64,000 bases of DNA from SSSZ01 sp016790965 (GTDB lineage Bacteria; Pseudomonadota; Gammaproteobacteria; Burkholderiales; Rhodocyclaceae): NCBI GenBank assembly GCA_016790965.1, contig JAEUNZ010000049.1, positions 1 to 64,000 on the forward strand. Direction: 5' to 3'. The position numbers were made by a program, and so were the translations under genes. The notes beneath the pieces were generated by a model that saw nothing but the letters and a program-made list of their open reading frames with translations, was not told where the DNA came from and made no database searches. Shown piece by piece: positions 26,606-35,475 of the stretch. The stretch's first letter is position 1, and each line of letters begins with the position of its first letter.

Positions 26606-27175
26606 CTATTTCTTGGCGGGTGCCCTCTTGGCGGCAGTCTTGGCGGGCGCCTTGGCCGGGGCTTTCGCCGCCTTGCTCACGGCCACGGCCGTTGCCTGAC
26701 CGGCTTCGGCGAGTTGCCGGGTCATGGCGGTGACCTGATCGTAGGCCGAATTGGCCTTGCTCAGGGCATCCTGCATGGCGCTGACGAAGGCCTCGGACCC
26801 CGCGGGAGCGCCTTTGGTGGCCTGCTCCAACAGTCGCCCGGCGGATTTCTGGAAGGCGCTGAACTGGGCCTCGACCAGCTTGGCCAGTTCGTTCCGCGCT
26901 TCTTCGGAAACCTGTTGCAGGGCCTGCGTATAGGCCACGGCGCTGTCGATGGCGGGCTGCACCATGGCTGACTGTGCCTCGGCCGCTTCCTGGGGCGTCT
27001 TGGCCGCGAGAACCTTCTTGGTGCCCTGGGCGGAGTTCTTGAGGGAGCTGCGCACGGTGTTCATGTTGAGGGTGGCGATGCGCTCGACAGTTTCGAGCGC
27101 AGCGTTGGCCACCGACAAGAGGGCGTCGAGGGCAGCCAGATTGGATGCGGATAGTTCCTTCGGATTGATTGCCAC
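26606..27175 (-). CDS. Phasin family protein (polyhydroxyalkanoate granule-associated)
   Basis: The 189 residues from GTG at 27175 (VAINPKELSASNLAALDALL) form amphipathic helices of the PhaP phasin family, ending in a Lys/Ala/Pro-rich tail (AKAPAKTAAKRAPAKK) typical of betaproteobacterial phasins. Phasins coat PHA granules and control their size. AGGAG lies nine bases before the GTG. An ATG-started longer frame has no ribosome-binding site and no similarity. It lies opposite to, and splits, the importer genes, so it looks like an insertion or local rearrangement. Confidence 0.88.
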   Translation of the reverse strand: MAINPKELSASNLAALDALLSVANAALETVERIATLNMNTVRSSLKNSAQGTKKVLAAKTPQEAAEAQSAMVQPAIDSAVAYTQALQQVSEEARNELAKLVEAQFSAFQKSAGRLLEQATKGAPAGSEAFVSAMQDALSKANSAYDQVTAMTRQLAEAGQATAVAVSKAAKAPAKAPAKTAAKRAPAKK

Positions 27176-27464
27176 GAATAGATCTCCTTTGCGAAATGAA
27201 GCGACGGAAAACCGCGCCCTCTTTCGACGAGGGGCTGCGGCAAAAAAGCGATCCTCCCGACATGCCCTGCGACCTGGCGATCCCCTGCGGGCTGCCCCGC
27301 GACTTCCTGCCACCCGGCCACAGATGGCGCCATTCTACTTGCGTTGTCGCGTTCCAGGGCGCCATGCCTGTGGATACACATCCCCGTTTACCCGCGCCGC
27401 CGACTTTCGCGCCACGGCGCCGCACAGTCGCCCGGGCGAGGGGCATGGGGCGACTGCCCGCCAG
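27176..27464. other. Phasin upstream region
   Basis: 289 bp between the phasin start and the inverted-repeat element. No gene is supported. It should contain the phasin promoter on the minus strand. I see no clear consensus sites. Confidence 0.4.
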
Positions 27465-27659
27465 ATGATCCTAGAAACCTCAGTTGGCCGCTGGTCAGTC
27501 CCCGGAATGCCTTGTGCCTCGAACCTCCGCGCACCTCCCCAACGCGCACCCGTCGGGTCCATTGGTGCGAACCCCAAGAGCCTGCCGCGTCGTCGCTGCG
27601 CGCCAGACACCCGCCCGCACGCCCCATCCGGCTGGTCCAACTGAGGTTTCTAGGATGAT
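27465..27659. repeat. 195-bp MITE-like element with 23-bp terminal inverted repeats (family B, full copy)
   Basis: Left end ATGATCCTAGAAACCTCAG... and right end ...CTGAGGTTTCTAGGATGAT form inverted repeats matching at 22 of 23 positions. The inside has no transposase frame. Related pieces occur at 24621-24640, 27713-27804 and 54874-55004. This is the signature of a small non-autonomous element or REP-like palindrome family. The right end contains ATGATG and opens a 49-codon frame that runs to the permease start. Confidence 0.75.
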
Positions 27660-27712
27660 GATTTTTGCAGCCTGGCCACTTTCCTTCCCCCTCGGCCCTT
27701 GCCCGGAATGCT

Positions 27713-27804
27713 GGCGCGGGGTGGGCGATTCGGTGTGGCGCGGAGATCCAGAACAGAAGGCATTTCGGGCATCGACTAGCGGTCCGCCGAGGTTTGCAGG
27801 ATGA
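27713..27804 (+). repeat. Half copy of family B repeat, ending in the permease start codon
   Basis: From GGGGTGGGCGATTCGG to GAGGTTTGCAGGATGA this stretch aligns over about 88 bp (roughly 75 percent by eye) with the reverse complement of 54880-54960, and its end matches the 195-bp element. The terminal GAGG lies eight bases before the ATG of the permease gene, so the repeat end seems to act as its ribosome-binding site and start. Confidence 0.6.
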
Positions 27805-29354
27805 GTGCACCGGCCCACCGCGACCCTGCCGCCCGCCTTCGTCTGGGTGCCGTTCTCGCTGCGGTGGCGGTACTGTGGCCGCTGTTTCGGGCCGCCGAGG
27901 TCCAGCCAGCGGTGCTCTTCGACGGCGCCAATGTGCGGGTGATCGGTGCGTTTCTGGCCGGCTTCCTGCCCCTCGCCAGCGATGCGGAATTTCTCTCCAT
28001 CCTGGGGCGGGCAACCCTGGAAACCCTGGCCATCGCCACGGCCGGGATGGCCCTGGCCTTCGTCATTGCCGTGCCTCTGGCGGGCTGGGCCAGCGGTGCC
28101 GCCCGGGAGCGGGTCAGTCTCAATCCCGTGGCGCGCGCTCTGCTCGTCGTGCTGCGGGGAATCCCGGAATTGGTTTGGGCCCTGGTGTTCGTACGGGTCT
28201 TTGGGCTTGGTCCGGCCGCCGGGGTTCTTGCCCTGGGGCTCACCTACGGTGGCATGTTGGCCAAGGTCTATGCCGAGATTCTCGAATCCGTAGACCCGCG
28301 GCCCGCCGAGGCTTTGCGCCGTAGTGGCGCCCGCCGGATTCCGGTTATCCTCTACGGACTGTTGCCCCAGGCCGCGGGCGAACTCCTGTCCTACACGGTC
28401 TATCGCTGGGAGTGCGCCATCCGGGCCTCCGTGGTGATGGGCTTCGTCGGCGCCGGGGGGCTGGGCCAGCTCATGGATCAGGCCATGAAAATGCTCAATG
28501 GCGGCGAAGCGGCGAGCATCCTGCTGGTCTTCGTCCTGCTGGTGTTTGCCGCCGACCAACTGTCGACCGTGCTGCGGCAGCGGCTCGACCGCCCACCGGA
28601 GGTGCGCCGATCTCCCTTCGGGCCATTCGCCTTGGGGCTGGCGGTCGTGGTGGGCGCTGCCGTGGCGGGTAGTTCGGTCTATCTCGGGCTCCAGTTCGGC
28701 GCCCTGCTGACCCGGGAGGCCGCGACATCCATTGCGGGGTTCGTCGCCGAATTCATCCCTCCCGACCTGTCCGCCGACTGGCTGGCCCGGGTCGCCCGGG
28801 GGACCTGGGAAACCCTGGCGATTGCCACGGTGGGCACCCTGCTGGCGGCGGCGGGAGGGTTGCTCCTGGCGCTGCCCCGCTGGCGCTTGCCTTGCTCCCT
28901 GGTCCTCAACGGCCTGCGTTCGGTGCCCGAACTGGTCTGGGCAACGCTCACGGTTCTGGCGGCGGGCCTGGGTCCTTTCGCAGGGGCCCTGGCGCTGGCC
29001 CTCCATACCACCGGTGTTCTCGGCCGCCTCTATGCGGAAGCCCTCCAGAATGCTTCGCCTCGGCCCCGGGCGGCGCTCCAGGGGGCGGGCGCCGGCGGCG
29101 TGCTGGCGTTTCTCTACGGAACTCTGCCTGCCTCCCTGCCGCAGATGCTCGCCTATACGCTGTACCGCTGGGAAATGAATCTGCGCATGGCGGCCATTCT
29201 CGGCTTCGTGGGTGCCGGGGGCCTGGGGCAATTGCTCTACGTCGAGTTGTCGCTCTTCCACCACACCCAGGCCGCGACCGTCATTGCCGCCATGCTCCTG
29301 CTGTCGATGGCGGTAGACGGGGCGAGCGCCCTATTGCGGCGCGGCCTGGGTTAG
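27801..29354 (+). CDS. PhnE-like ABC permease, tandem fusion of two permease domains
   Basis: The 517-residue inner-membrane protein contains two MetI/PhnE-type permease domains. Each carries the EAA-like loop (ALRRSGARRIPVILYGLLPQA near 170-195, and ALQGAGAGGVLAFLYGTLP near 430). Each ends with YRWE and GFVGAGGLGQL. Most PhnE proteins have one domain and dimerise, so this is an internal duplication or fusion. It presumably pairs with the ATPase at 25618 and the binding protein at 24746 despite the interruption. Start ATG lies in a repeat end. Confidence 0.87.
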   Translation: MSAPAHRDPAARLRLGAVLAAVAVLWPLFRAAEVQPAVLFDGANVRVIGAFLAGFLPLASDAEFLSILGRATLETLAIATAGMALAFVIAVPLAGWASGAARERVSLNPVARALLVVLRGIPELVWALVFVRVFGLGPAAGVLALGLTYGGMLAKVYAEILESVDPRPAEALRRSGARRIPVILYGLLPQAAGELLSYTVYRWECAIRASVVMGFVGAGGLGQLMDQAMKMLNGGEAASILLVFVLLVFAADQLSTVLRQRLDRPPEVRRSPFGPFALGLAVVVGAAVAGSSVYLGLQFGALLTREAATSIAGFVAEFIPPDLSADWLARVARGTWETLAIATVGTLLAAAGGLLLALPRWRLPCSLVLNGLRSVPELVWATLTVLAAGLGPFAGALALALHTTGVLGRLYAEALQNASPRPRAALQGAGAGGVLAFLYGTLPASLPQMLAYTLYRWEMNLRMAAILGFVGAGGLGQLLYVELSLFHHTQAATVIAAMLLLSMAVDGASALLRRGLG

Positions 29355-29516
29355 GCACGGCGTGGGCTCGGCATGCCGACGACGATGGGGAGCGCGCCCG
29401 GCAGCATCGATGAACCCCCTGCAAGACCTTGATGATCAACGTCCTGTTGGCGAACCTCGGCCCGATTCGCTAGTCTTACCAGTGCGCAACCCGCGCGCTG
29501 GAGGAGACAAATCAAC
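29355..29516 (+). promoter_or_regulatory. Upstream region of the formate dehydrogenase operon
   Basis: 162 bp holding the promoter and a strong ribosome-binding site (GGAGGAGA) before the ATG at 29517. No canonical FNR box with a 4-bp spacer is visible. Confidence 0.4.
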
Positions 29517-32500
29517 ATGAACGTTACACGGCGACAGTTCTTCAGAGTCTGCGCCGCCGGGCTGGGTGGGTCGTCCATCGCCATGATGGGCTTCTCGCCG
29601 ACCGCTGCCCTGGCGGAAGTGCGGACTTTCAAGCTGGCCCGCGCCACCGAGACACGGAATACCTGTCCGTACTGCTCGGTGTCCTGCGGCGTCCTCATCT
29701 ACACCACCGGCGACAAGTCCAAGAACGCCCATGCAGAAATCATCCACATCGAGGGCGACCCGGACAATCCGGTTAATCGTGGCACGCTCTGCCCCAAAGG
29801 CGCCGGCTTGAAGGACATGATCCACAGCGCCAACCGCCTCAAGTGGCCGGAAGTGCGCGAGCCGGGTACGGCCGAGTGGAAGAAGATCTCCTGGAACGAG
29901 GCCTTGGACCGCATCGCCAAGCACATGAAGGCAGACCGGGACGCCAATTTCATGGCCCAGAACGCCGACGGCGTGACCGTCAATCGCTGGACCACCACCG
30001 GCTTCCTGGCCTCATCCGCCGCGCAGAACGAGACGGGCTACCTGACCGTCAAGACGCTGCGGGCCCTCGGCATTACATCGCTCGATACCCAGGCGCGCAT
30101 TTGACACGCTCCCACGGTGGCCAGTCTGGCCCCGAGTTTTGGGCGTGGCGCGATGACCAACCACTGGGTTGACATCAAGAATGCCGATCTTGTCTTCGTC
30201 ATGGGCGGCAACCCCGCCGAAGCGCACCCCTGCGGCTTCAAGTGGGTGATCGAGGCGAAGAAGAACCGCAAGGCCAAGCTGGTCGTCGTCGATCCGCGTT
30301 TCAACCGCACGGCATCCGTCGCCGACTATTACGCGCCGCTCCGCGCCGGCACCGACATTGCCTTCCTGGGCGGCGTCATCAATTACCTGCTCTCCAACGA
30401 CAAGCTGCACCACGATTACGTCAAGGCCTACACCAACGCGTCCTTCCTGATCGACCCGGCCTTCAAGTTCGAGGACGGCATCTTCTCCGGCTACAACGAG
30501 GAGAAGCGCAGCTACGGCAAGGACACCTGGAAGTACCAGCTGGGCGACGACGGCTTCGCCAAGGTGGACGACAGCCTGCAGGATCCGCAGTGCGTCTTCC
30601 AGTTGATGAAGGCCCACTACGCCCGCTACACGCCGGATGTCGTCAGCAAGATCACCGGCACGCCCAAGGATGCCTTCCTCAAGGTCTGCGAATACGTCGC
30701 CGACACGGCGGCCCCCAACAGGACGATGACCAGCCTGTACGCCCTGGGCTGGACCGAGCATTCCGTCGGCTCCCAGAACATCCGCTGCATGGCCATCATC
30801 CAACTGCTGCTGGGCAACATGGGCATGGCGGGGGGCGGCATCAATGCCCTGCGCGGCCACGCCAACGTCCAGGGCATCACCGACTTCGCCCTCTACGCCC
30901 AGAATCTGCCGGGCTACCTGGGAGCGCCGCTGGATGCCGACAAGGATCTGGCGAGCTTCCTGGAAAAGCGCACGCCCAAGCCCCTGCGCCCGGGGCAGAT
31001 GAACTTCCCCCAGAACTTCCCCAAGTGGTTCATCAGCCTGCAGAAGGCCTGGTGGGGCGACGCAGCGACCAAGGAGACCGACTTCGCCTATGCCTACCTG
31101 CCCAAGCTGGCGGGCGCGTCGGACACCCTGTCGATCTTCAACGCCATGTTCGAGGGCAAGATCAACGGCTTCTTCTGTCAGGGCTTCAACCCCCTGGCCT
31201 CGGTACCGAACAAGAGGAAGGTCGGCGACGCCCTGGCCAAGCTGAAGTACTTGGTGATCATGGACCCGCTGGCCACCGACACTTCGGAATTCTGGAAGCC
31301 CCACGGCGAATTCAACGAGGTCGATCCGAGCAAGATACAGACGGAAGTCTTCCGCCTGCCGACCTCGCTCTTCGCCGAGAACGCCGGCACTTTCACCAAT
31401 TCCGGCCGCGTCATCCAATGGCGCTGGAAGGCGGCGGACGCCCCCGGCGACTCCAAGGACGACACCGAAATCCTGGCCACCCTCTTCTTGAAGCTCAAGG
31501 AAATGTACGCCAAGGACGGCGGCGCCTTCCCCGATCCCATCCTCAAACTCACCTGGGCCTATACCCAGCCGGCCAAACCCTCGCCGGAAGAGTTGTTGCG
31601 GGAGATCAACGGCAAGGCCCTGGCCGACGTGCTCGATCCCAAGGACCCGACCAAAGTGCTGGCCAAGGCCGGCGAGCAGTTGGGCACCTTCGCCCACCTG
31701 CGGGACGACGGTTCCACCACCTGCGGCAACTGGATCTACTGCGGCGTCTGGTCCCAGGCCGGCAACAACGCGGCGCGGCGCGACAACGCCGATCCCTCGG
31801 GCCTGGGCCAGACCCTCAACTGGGGCTTCGCCTGGCCGGTGAACCGGCGCATCCTCTACAACCGGGCCTCGGCGGACCTCGCCGGCAAGCCCTGGGATCC
31901 TAAGCGCACGGTGCTCAAGTGGGCGGGCGACAAGTGGGCCGGCAACGACGTGCCCGACATGCGCCCGGACGCCAAGCCGGAAGAGAACGTGATGCCCTTC
32001 ATCATGAACCCGGAAGGCGTCGGCCGCCTGTTCAGCCGCGAGCTGATGGCGGAAGGCCCCTTCCCCGAGCATTACGAACCCTTCGAGACGCCGCTGGAAG
32101 CCAACCCCCTGCACCCGAAGAACCCCAAGGCCACGAGCAATCCGGCCGCCCGGGTGTACAAGGGCGACATGGAGGCCTTCGGCAAGGCCAAGGACTTCCC
32201 CTACGTGGCCACCACCTACCGCCTGGTCGAGCACTTCCACTACTGGACCAAGCAGAGCCTGATCAACGCCATCATGCAGCCGGAACAGTTCGTGGAAATC
32301 GGCGAGGAACTGGCCAAGGAGAAAGGCATTGCGGCCGGCGACAAGGTGAAGGTGCGGTCCAACCGGGGCTTCATCCGGGCTGTGGCCGTGGTGACCAAGC
32401 GCATCAAGGCACTGGAGGTGGAGGGCAGGAAAGTACACACCGTTGGCATCCCTATCCACTACGGATTCAAGGGGGCGACGAAGCCGGGCTTCCTCACCAA

Positions 32501-32582
32501 CACCCTGACCCCCTTCGTGGGCGACGCCAATGTGCAGACGCCGGAGTACAAGGCGTTCCTGGTCAACATCGAGAAGGCGTAA
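29517..32582 (+). CDS. fdnG: Selenocysteine-containing formate dehydrogenase-N/O, catalytic subunit
   Basis: Oxidises formate with a Mo/W-bis-MGD centre on the periplasmic side. Reading through UGA at 30102-30104 gives 1,021 residues, the size of E. coli FdnG. The UGA falls at residue 196 in TQARI-U-HAPTVASLAPSFG, exactly the selenocysteine site of FdnG. The Tat signal is MNVTRRQFFRVCAAG and the [4Fe-4S] site CPYCSVSCGV with GTLCPKG. A SECIS-like hairpin follows the UGA. Both flanking halves are fully conserved and in one frame. selB and selC lie downstream, so this is a genuine selenoprotein and not a frameshift. Confidence 0.96.
30102..30140 (+). promoter_or_regulatory. UGA selenocysteine codon and SECIS-like hairpin in fdnG
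   Basis: After the UGA the mRNA can form GGCC-AGUCU-GGCC (30119-30131), a perfect 4-bp stem with a loop like the SelB-binding GGUCU/AGUCU loop of E. coli fdhF and fdnG, about 16 bases from the UGA. Position and loop fit the bacterial SECIS rule. Lower-stem pairing was judged by eye. Confidence 0.8.
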
Positions 32583-32594
32583 AGGAGAACTGTT

Positions 32595-33491
32595 ATGGCA
32601 CTGCAATCGCTAGACATCAAACAGCGCTCCGCCACCACCACGCCGGCGCCCCAGGCCCGGCAGACGGTGGAGGTCGCCAAGCTCATCGACGTTTCCGCCT
32701 GCATCGGCTGCAAGGCCTGCCAGGTGGCGTGCATGGAGTGGAACGACGTGCGCGACGAAGTGGGTAACTGCCACGGCGTCTACGACAACCCCATGGACCT
32801 CACGGAAAACTCGTGGACGGTGATGCGCTACTCCGAAGTGGAGCAAAACGGCAAGCTGGAGTGGCTGATCAGGAAGGATGGCTGCATGCACTGCGCCGAC
32901 CCGGGCTGCCTGAAGGCCTGCCCGGCCCCCGGCGCCATCATCCAGTACGCCAACGGCATCGTGGATTTTCATCAGGAAAACTGCATCGGCTGCGGCTACT
33001 GCGTGACGGGCTGCCCCTTCAACGTCCCCCGCATTTCCAAGAAGGACAGCAAGGCCTACAAGTGCACCCTGTGCTCCGACCGGGTGGCGGTGAACCAGGC
33101 CCCGGCCTGCGCCAAGGCCTGCCCGACCGGGGCCATCCAGTTTGGCAGCAAGGAGGACATGAAGGACTACGCGGCCAAGCGGGTCAGCGACCTCAAGGAA
33201 CGCGGCTTCGACAAGGCGGGGCTCTACGATCCGGAAGGGGTCGGCGGTACCCACGTCATGTACGTGCTGCACCATGCCGACCAGCCGACCCTCTACGCCG
33301 GCCTGCCAGCCAGTCCGTCGATCAGCCCGCTGGTCGCACTCTGGAAGGGCGCTGCCAAGCCTCTTGCCACCCTGGCCCTGGCCGGGGTCGCCCTGGGCAG
33401 CCTGTTCCACTACGTCACCAAGGGCCCGAACGAGGTTTCGAAAGAAACCGAAGACGAAATCGAACGTGAGGACAGGGAGGCAGCGAGATGA
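32595..33491 (+). CDS. fdnH: Formate dehydrogenase-N iron-sulfur subunit
   Basis: The 298-residue periplasmic ferredoxin subunit carries electrons from FdnG to the cytochrome. Four cysteine groups for four [4Fe-4S] clusters are visible: CIGCKACQVAC, CMHCADPGCLKAC, CIGCGYCVTGC and CTLCSD...CAKACPTGA. A C-terminal membrane helix (PLATLALAGVALGSLFHYV) anchors it, as in FdnH. It starts 12 bp after fdnG behind AAAGGAG. The stop overlaps the cytochrome gene (ATGA). Confidence 0.95.
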   Translation: MALQSLDIKQRSATTTPAPQARQTVEVAKLIDVSACIGCKACQVACMEWNDVRDEVGNCHGVYDNPMDLTENSWTVMRYSEVEQNGKLEWLIRKDGCMHCADPGCLKACPAPGAIIQYANGIVDFHQENCIGCGYCVTGCPFNVPRISKKDSKAYKCTLCSDRVAVNQAPACAKACPTGAIQFGSKEDMKDYAAKRVSDLKERGFDKAGLYDPEGVGGTHVMYVLHHADQPTLYAGLPASPSISPLVALWKGAAKPLATLALAGVALGSLFHYVTKGPNEVSKETEDEIEREDREAAR

Positions 33492-34108
33492 TCCGCGATC
33501 CGAAAGACCTGCAACGCTACACGGCGCCGGAGCGGGCCAACCACTGGGTGGTGGGCATATGCTTCATCCTGCTCGCCCTCTCCGGACTGGCCTTCTTCCA
33601 CCCGGCCTTCTTCCCGCTCACCCAGCTGTTCGGCGGCGGCGTGTGGGCCCGCATCCTCCACCCCTTTATCGGTGTGCTGATGGCGGTGAGTTTCCTTGCC
33701 CTGTTCTTCCGCTTCAAGCACCTCAACGCCATGACGCCGGCGGACAAGGAGTGGCTATCCCGGGCCGGCGAGATGGTCAGCGGTAACGACCATGTCATGC
33801 CGGAGCAGGGCAAGTACAACGGCGGCCAGAAGGCGCTCTTCTGGGCGCTCTCCCTGTGCATGCTGCTGATGACGGTGTCGGGCGTCTTCATCTGGCGCGC
33901 CTACTTCGGCTTCGACATCACCCTGGTGCGCCTGGGGGCCGTTGTCCATGCCGCCACCGGCGCCGTGATGATCGCCCTCATCATGGTCCATGTGTATGCC
34001 GCCATCTGGGTCAAAGGCACCATCCGGGCCATGTGGTACGGCACGGTGACCCGGGCCTGGGCCCGGCAGCATCATCGAGGATGGTATCGGCAGGTGACGG
34101 GCAAATAA
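33488..34108 (+). CDS. fdnI: Formate dehydrogenase-N cytochrome b556 subunit
   Basis: The 206-residue membrane protein has four hydrophobic helices and passes electrons to quinone. Heme-ligand histidines are present in ERANHWVVG, ARILHPFIG and MVHVYAAIWVKGT. The start MIRDPKDLQRYTAPERANHW is typical of FdnI/FdoI. Last gene of the structural operon. A palindromic element and a terminator follow before fdhE. Confidence 0.94.
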   Translation: MIRDPKDLQRYTAPERANHWVVGICFILLALSGLAFFHPAFFPLTQLFGGGVWARILHPFIGVLMAVSFLALFFRFKHLNAMTPADKEWLSRAGEMVSGNDHVMPEQGKYNGGQKALFWALSLCMLLMTVSGVFIWRAYFGFDITLVRLGAVVHAATGAVMIALIMVHVYAAIWVKGTIRAMWYGTVTRAWARQHHRGWYRQVTGK

Positions 34109-34149
34109 GAGGCAGGAGGCCGAGGCATGCGAGCGTGCCCTGGCCTGGC

Positions 34150-34317
34150 CTAGTAGTCAGTTACACAGGTTCAGCGATGTTCGGCACGCCCCGCATCCCC
34201 GCTCGCTTTGTCGCTCATCCTCGCCATAGCTTCGGCTATGGCTGTGGTTCGCTTCGCGCGATCCGGGCGCGGATGCGTGCCTCGGCATCGACGCAATGCT
34301 ATGTGACTGACTACTAG
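34150..34317. repeat. 168-bp palindromic MITE-like element (family A, copy 1)
   Basis: Bounded by CTAGTAGTCAGTTACACA and its near-perfect complement TGTGACTGACTACTAG, and centred on the hairpin CCATAGCTTCGGCTATGG. The two arms pair imperfectly over most of the length. No coding frame. The core GTCGCTCATCCTCG is shared with copies at 50082-50223 and 54712-54878. Lies 41 bp after fdnI. Confidence 0.8.
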
Positions 34318-34341
34318 TTCGTTTGTTCAGCTTGCGCTGAC

Positions 34342-34375
34342 GGGGCGCCCGGGTCATCATCCCGGCGCCCCTTTT
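34342..34375 (+). terminator. Rho-independent terminator between fdnI and fdhE
   Basis: Stem GGGGCGCC-C-GGG / CCCGGCGCCCC with a TCATCAT loop and one bulged C, followed by TTTT. It sits 13 bp before the fdhE ATG. It should end fdnGHI transcripts and lower read-through into fdhE and the sel genes. Confidence 0.7.
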
Positions 34376-34387
34376 CCTTTCCCCGCC

Positions 34388-35296
34388 ATGTCCTCGAAAA
34401 TTTTCGAAATCAAACCCTCGGGCGACGTCCCCGCCATCCGCCTGCCCGATCCGGCCCGCATCTTCCTTGACCGCGCCGAGCGTTTCGACGCGCTGGCCAA
34501 GGAACACAGCCTGGGCGAGTGGCTGTCCTTCCTCGGCCGCCTGTCCCGGGCGCAGCACGAGGCCCTGGAGGAGGTCGCCGACGTCGGCCTGCCCGACGCC
34601 GATGAACTCGACCGCGCTCGCAGCCACGGCATGCCGCCGCTCACCGCTGCTTCCTACAAGCGTCCCCCCTCCTGGCGCGCCGCCCTCGGCCGCATCGTCG
34701 AAACGGTGCAGCCCGATGCCCCCGAAGGCCTGCGCGACACCCTCGCCACCCTCCTGGTCACCAGTAGCGACGGCCTGGAGAAGCTGGCCGACCAGCTCCT
34801 CTCCAGCGAGCCGGACAAGAACGACCTGAGCCGCCTGCCCCTGGTGGCCGCCGCCCTGCAGGTGCTGTTCACCCACCTCGCCGCCCAGCTCGACGCCGCC
34901 CGCCTGCCGCCCATGGAAGCCCGCAGCATCTGCCCCTGCTGCGGCAGCCTGCCGGTGGCCAGCATCATTCGCGCCGACGGCCCGGTGGAAAACCTGCGCT
35001 ACGCCCACTGCACCCTATGCAACACCGAGTGGAACGTGCCCCGCGCCACCTGCGTCCTGTGCGGCGACGACGAACAGCTCGCCCTGCACGAGATCGACGG
35101 CGACGACGGTATCGCCCGCGCCGAATCCTGCGACGCCTGCCACAGCTACCTCAAGATCATCTACCAGGGCCACAATGCCCACGTGGACCCGGTGGCCGAC
35201 GACCTCGCCTCCATCGCCCTAGACATGCTGGTGGACGAAGCCGGTTTCGAGCGCGCCGGCCCCAACCTCTTGCTCATCGGCGCCGGCGGCGAGTAA
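34388..35296 (+). CDS. fdhE: FdhE, formate dehydrogenase accessory protein
   Basis: The 302-residue cytoplasmic, rubredoxin-like iron protein is required for activity of formate dehydrogenase-N and -O. Cysteine pairs occur in CPCCGSLPVASI, CTLCNTEWN, CVLCGDDE and CDACHSYLKI. The N-terminus (IFEIKPSGDVPAIRLPDPA) matches the family. Starts after a terminator, so expression is at least partly separate from the structural genes. selA follows after a REP-like stretch. Confidence 0.95.
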   Translation: MSSKIFEIKPSGDVPAIRLPDPARIFLDRAERFDALAKEHSLGEWLSFLGRLSRAQHEALEEVADVGLPDADELDRARSHGMPPLTAASYKRPPSWRAALGRIVETVQPDAPEGLRDTLATLLVTSSDGLEKLADQLLSSEPDKNDLSRLPLVAAALQVLFTHLAAQLDAARLPPMEARSICPCCGSLPVASIIRADGPVENLRYAHCTLCNTEWNVPRATCVLCGDDEQLALHEIDGDDGIARAESCDACHSYLKIIYQGHNAHVDPVADDLASIALDMLVDEAGFERAGPNLLLIGAGGE

Positions 35297-35319
35297 GCTG
35301 AGCCGGGCTGCTCCCGCGC

Positions 35320-35397
35320 ACCGTTCGGGCTGAGCCCGAAAGCCCATCACGCGCCGCCCTTAGACAGGCTTGTCCTGAACAATTCGAAGGGCTCGGG
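35320..35397. repeat. REP-like palindromic sequence between fdhE and selA
   Basis: TTCGGGCTGAGCCCGAA forms a perfect 7-bp hairpin. A second half (GACAGGCTTGTCCTGAAC...TTCGAAGGGCTCGG) resembles the dispersed TTCGGGCTGAGCCTGTCGAA repeats common in GC-rich Proteobacteria. No other copy was seen in the window. Confidence 0.45.
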
Positions 35398-35475
35398 GCG
35401 ACCGGGCGATGCTGCCTGTAGGTTTCGAGAATAGTCGTTCCCTTCCACGCTTTCTGCCCGGTCCGGGTGAAAACG

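Noticed and set aside
27655..27804. 49-codon frame between the inverted-repeat element and the permease
   Set aside because: It starts in a repeat end, has no recognisable features and is mostly made of repeat sequence. Kept only as part of the repeat finding, not as a gene.
29427..29440. TTGATGATCAA upstream of fdnG as an FNR box
   Set aside because: The half-sites are separated by one base rather than four, so it does not fit FNR or Anr spacing.
30102..30104. Possible frameshift or nonsense mutation splitting formate dehydrogenase into two genes
   Set aside because: Both halves are in one frame, the UGA is at the known Sec site, a SECIS-like hairpin follows, and selB/selC are nearby.
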